NCBI GenBank assembly: GCA_021796315.1
Contig: JAJYOH010000259.1
Location: forward strand, 1 to 8,072
Reading direction: 5' to 3'
From: Chloroflexota bacterium
GTDB lineage: Bacteria > Chloroflexota > Anaerolineae > Anaerolineales > Villigracilaceae
DNA length: 8,072 nt
This document shows positions 6,184 through 8,072 of the stretch, in pieces (position 1 is the stretch's first letter; each line of letters begins with the position of its first letter). A model generated the notes under the pieces. It searched no databases and was not told where the DNA came from. It saw only the letters and a list, made by a program, of their open reading frames with translations. Made by a program: the position numbers and the translations under genes.

Positions 6184-7383
6184 TTATTCGACTTCCACCG
6201 CCATCGCCACCGCTTCGCCGCCGCCGAGACACAACGAGGCAATACCGCGCTTCAAGCCGTGATCTTTCAACGCGTGGACCAGAGTCGTCAGCACGCGCGC
6301 ACCGCTTGCGCCGAGCGGATGACCGAGCGCGATGGCGCCGCCGTTGACGTTGACCTTGTTCCAATCCCAGCCATCATTTGCAAGAGCATAACCGTCCGCC
6401 AGGACTTGCGCGGCAAAGGCCTCGTTGAGTTCGATCAAGTCAACGTCTTTCAAAGTCCAGCCAATTTTTTTCAATAACTTTGGAAGCGCGTGCGCCGGCG
6501 CGGCGAACAAATATTTTGGTTCGACGGCGGCCTGGGCATAGCCAACAATTTTCGCAATCGGCTTCAAATTGTTTTTCTCTGCATACGCGCGTGACGAAAT
6601 GACAACCGCCGCGGCGCCATCATTCATGGACGACGCATTGCCCGCTGTGACCTTGCCATCAGGCTTGAACGATGGTTTGAGTTTCGCCAGTCCATCCAGC
6701 GACGAATCTTTGCGCGGACCTTCATCCGTGTCGAACAGCCTGACTTCGCCTTTGCGTCCCGAAATTTGTACCGGCACGATCTCCGCTTTGAACTTTCCCG
6801 CCTCGATGGCTTTGACCGCCTTCTGATGACTCTCGAAAGAAAATTTATCCATGGCTTCGCGCGTGACTTCATATTCGTCCGCGATAAATTCGGCAGCCAT
6901 GCCCATGCCCCAATTCTCGAACGGATCCCACAGCCCGTCGTTGAGCAGGGCGTCGGTCAATTGCTGGTTGCCGAATTTCAATTCGCCGGAGCGGCTATTA
7001 ACGAGAAACGGTGCGCGGCTCATGGATTCGAATCCACCGGCCACGAATAAATCCGCATCTCCGGCGCGGATGGCTTGCGCTGAAACCATAGCGGCTTTCA
7101 ATCCCGACCCGCAAACCTTGTTCAGCGTGGTGGCGCTGACCGTAGCCGGGAGTCCGCCGAAAAGTCCGGCCTGACGCGCTGGGGCTTGTCCTTCTCCGGC
7201 CTGGACAACGTTGCCCATAATAACTTCTTCGATCTCATCGGCTTTGATTCCCGCACGTTCGACCGCGGCTTTGACAGCAATCGCCCCCAGTTTCGTCGCG
7301 GGGAGTCCGCTCAATGCGCCCTGGAATTTTCCAATCGGCGTACGTGCCGCGCTCAAGATCACAGCTTCAGTTTCTTTGTTCAT
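6184..7383 (-). CDS. acetyl-CoA acetyltransferase (thiolase)
   Basis: Cytosolic thiolase of 399 residues that condenses two acetyl-CoA to acetoacetyl-CoA or runs the reverse cleavage. The start AVILSAARTPIGKFQGALSG is typical. All catalytic elements are present: C91 in NKVCGSGLKA (acylated cysteine), NEAFA in the LIELNEAFAAQ loop, H355 in GGAIALGHPLGASGAR and C385 in ASLCLGGGEAVAMAVE. The length is that of biosynthetic/degradative acetyl-CoA acetyltransferases, but chain-length preference cannot be settled by eye, so I give no gene symbol. AAGGAG lies 6 bases before the ATG, and a TATAAT box lies further upstream. The DinB-like and dehydrogenase genes follow on the same strand, so the product of the thiolase is the substrate of the dehydrogenase two genes later. 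Confidence 0.94.
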   Translation of the reverse strand: MNKETEAVILSAARTPIGKFQGALSGLPATKLGAIAVKAAVERAGIKADEIEEVIMGNVVQAGEGQAPARQAGLFGGLPATVSATTLNKVCGSGLKAAMVSAQAIRAGDADLFVAGGFESMSRAPFLVNSRSGELKFGNQQLTDALLNDGLWDPFENWGMGMAAEFIADEYEVTREAMDKFSFESHQKAVKAIEAGKFKAEIVPVQISGRKGEVRLFDTDEGPRKDSSLDGLAKLKPSFKPDGKVTAGNASSMNDGAAAVVISSRAYAEKNNLKPIAKIVGYAQAAVEPKYLFAAPAHALPKLLKKIGWTLKDVDLIELNEAFAAQVLADGYALANDGWDWNKVNVNGGAIALGHPLGASGARVLTTLVHALKDHGLKRGIASLCLGGGEAVAMAVEVE

Positions 7384-7416
7384 GCTTTCTCCTTGACTGG
7401 TTTAATGAACGTTTCA

Positions 7417-7422
7417 ATTATA
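7417..7422 (-). promoter_or_regulatory. -10 box upstream of the thiolase gene
   Basis: A perfect TATAAT on the minus strand lies 33 bases before the thiolase start, in the 76-base gap after the DUF3048 gene. The -35 region at 16-18 bases is poor (TGTGCA-like). It would let the thiolase cluster be transcribed independently of the upstream gene. Confidence 0.4.
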
Positions 7423-7459
7423 GTCGCGCCTGTGACGAAATGCACAGAATTAGAACGAT

Positions 7460-8072
7460 TCACTTTGCGCCGGGCGGAAATGCAAATTGCAATTGCCATG
7501 CGCCCGGAGATTTTTCTCCTACAGTTGAGTCTGGCGTGACGACCAACACCCATGTGTGTCCCGGCTTGAGCGGGAACGGTTCGCCATTCGCATCGAGAAA
7601 TATGATGGGATGATTCTTTCGGCTCCTGTTGCGATCATCGGAGGCGCGTGTGCTCCACGTTATTTTGTACATCTGTCCGTCGCGAAAGAGCAGCGCGTTG
7701 CCGATGCGTCCCTGATCGAGATGAATATCGAGATTGGTGGGCGAGACAACGTCGTGCTTTGCGAAAAGGACGATCACGTTTTCGAAATGCAATTGTCTGC
7801 CGGTCAATCGGTCGGTGTCAGGGTACAGGATTCCCGCGTCGGCCATCTCGGATGTGTCCGTGTAGCGCAGATAGGATTGATAAAGCGGATCGTACATCCA
7901 GCCTGATTGGTTTTGATAAGCGATGTATACATTCAGTTTTGTGGCAGGCGCGCCGCCCGCTGGAGATTGTTCCGCAAAGGTGTTGCTGGCGTAATCAAAA
8001 TCCGAACCTTTCTGGCCTCGATTTTTTTCTGCGACAGCTTTCATCTCGCTGATGTCCATCATATATCCGCCG
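7460..8072 (-). CDS. DUF3048 domain-containing protein, 5' end cut by window edge
   Basis: The 3' part of a gene resembling the DUF3048 (YerB-like) family, whose members are usually lipoproteins or exported proteins of unknown function. The frame is open to the right edge (residues GGY precede MMDISEMKA), so the ATG at 8062 is probably internal and the true start and any signal peptide lie outside. Family features visible are SGWMYDPLYQSYLRY, DRLTGRQLHFENVIVLFAKHDV, then NALLFRDGQMYKITWS and a C-terminal LKPGHTWVLVVTP, which matches the DUF3048 C-terminal domain pattern. It ends at TGA 7460, 76 bases before the thiolase start, on the same strand. No terminator is seen in that gap, so read-through into the thiolase is possible. 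I am confident of the family but no biochemical role is known to me. Confidence 0.8.
   Translation of the reverse strand, partial: GGYMMDISEMKAVAEKNRGQKGSDFDYASNTFAEQSPAGGAPATKLNVYIAYQNQSGWMYDPLYQSYLRYTDTSEMADAGILYPDTDRLTGRQLHFENVIVLFAKHDVVSPTNLDIHLDQGRIGNALLFRDGQMYKITWSTRASDDRNRSRKNHPIIFLDANGEPFPLKPGHTWVLVVTPDSTVGEKSPGAWQLQFAFPPGAK

Overview
The window carries eight protein-coding genes, two of them cut by the window edges. It contains no RNA genes, insertion sequences or CRISPR arrays that I can see. Gene content and style (LysM lipid-exported protein with an Asn/Tyr-rich linker, a DUF3048 protein, ICMT-like methyltransferases, a DinB-like protein inside a fatty-acid-type operon, moderate GC) suggest a member of the Chloroflexota, probably Anaerolineae. 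That is an inference from protein character and not a database match.

Left block (1-2701, minus strand): an FAD-dependent GMC oxidoreductase is followed 8 bases later by kynureninase (kynU), whose 3' end lies beyond the left edge. A TATAAT box with an extended TG motif lies upstream of the GMC gene. The GMC gene has an in-frame palindromic repeat inside it, which appears as a Pro/Glu/Gly-rich insertion in the protein.

Middle block (2741-3867, plus strand): a divergent promoter leads into two tandem membrane methyltransferase genes of the ICMT/PEMT type. The first is complete. The second stops exactly where its SAM-binding RHP motif should begin and runs into the convergent LysM gene, so it looks like a truncated remnant at a rearrangement breakpoint. 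The LysM gene (minus strand) has its own promoter and encodes an exported protein with two LysM domains and a C-terminal beta-rich domain.

Right block (4770-8072, minus strand): in transcription order this is the 3' part of a DUF3048 gene, an acetyl-CoA acetyltransferase (thiolase), a DinB-like protein and a 3-hydroxybutyryl-CoA dehydrogenase. The last two overlap by ATGA. Thiolase plus dehydrogenase would interconvert acetyl-CoA and 3-hydroxybutyryl-CoA; the DinB-like protein's role is unknown. A 70-base interleaved palindromic repeat sits between the thiolase and DinB genes.

There is no gene-free stretch longer than 300 bases. I see no clear new multi-gene system. The points most worth a second look are the repeat embedded in the GMC gene, the truncated methyltransferase, the palindromic repeat inside the thiolase operon, and a possible switch between ribosome binding site and hairpin in the first methyltransferase.
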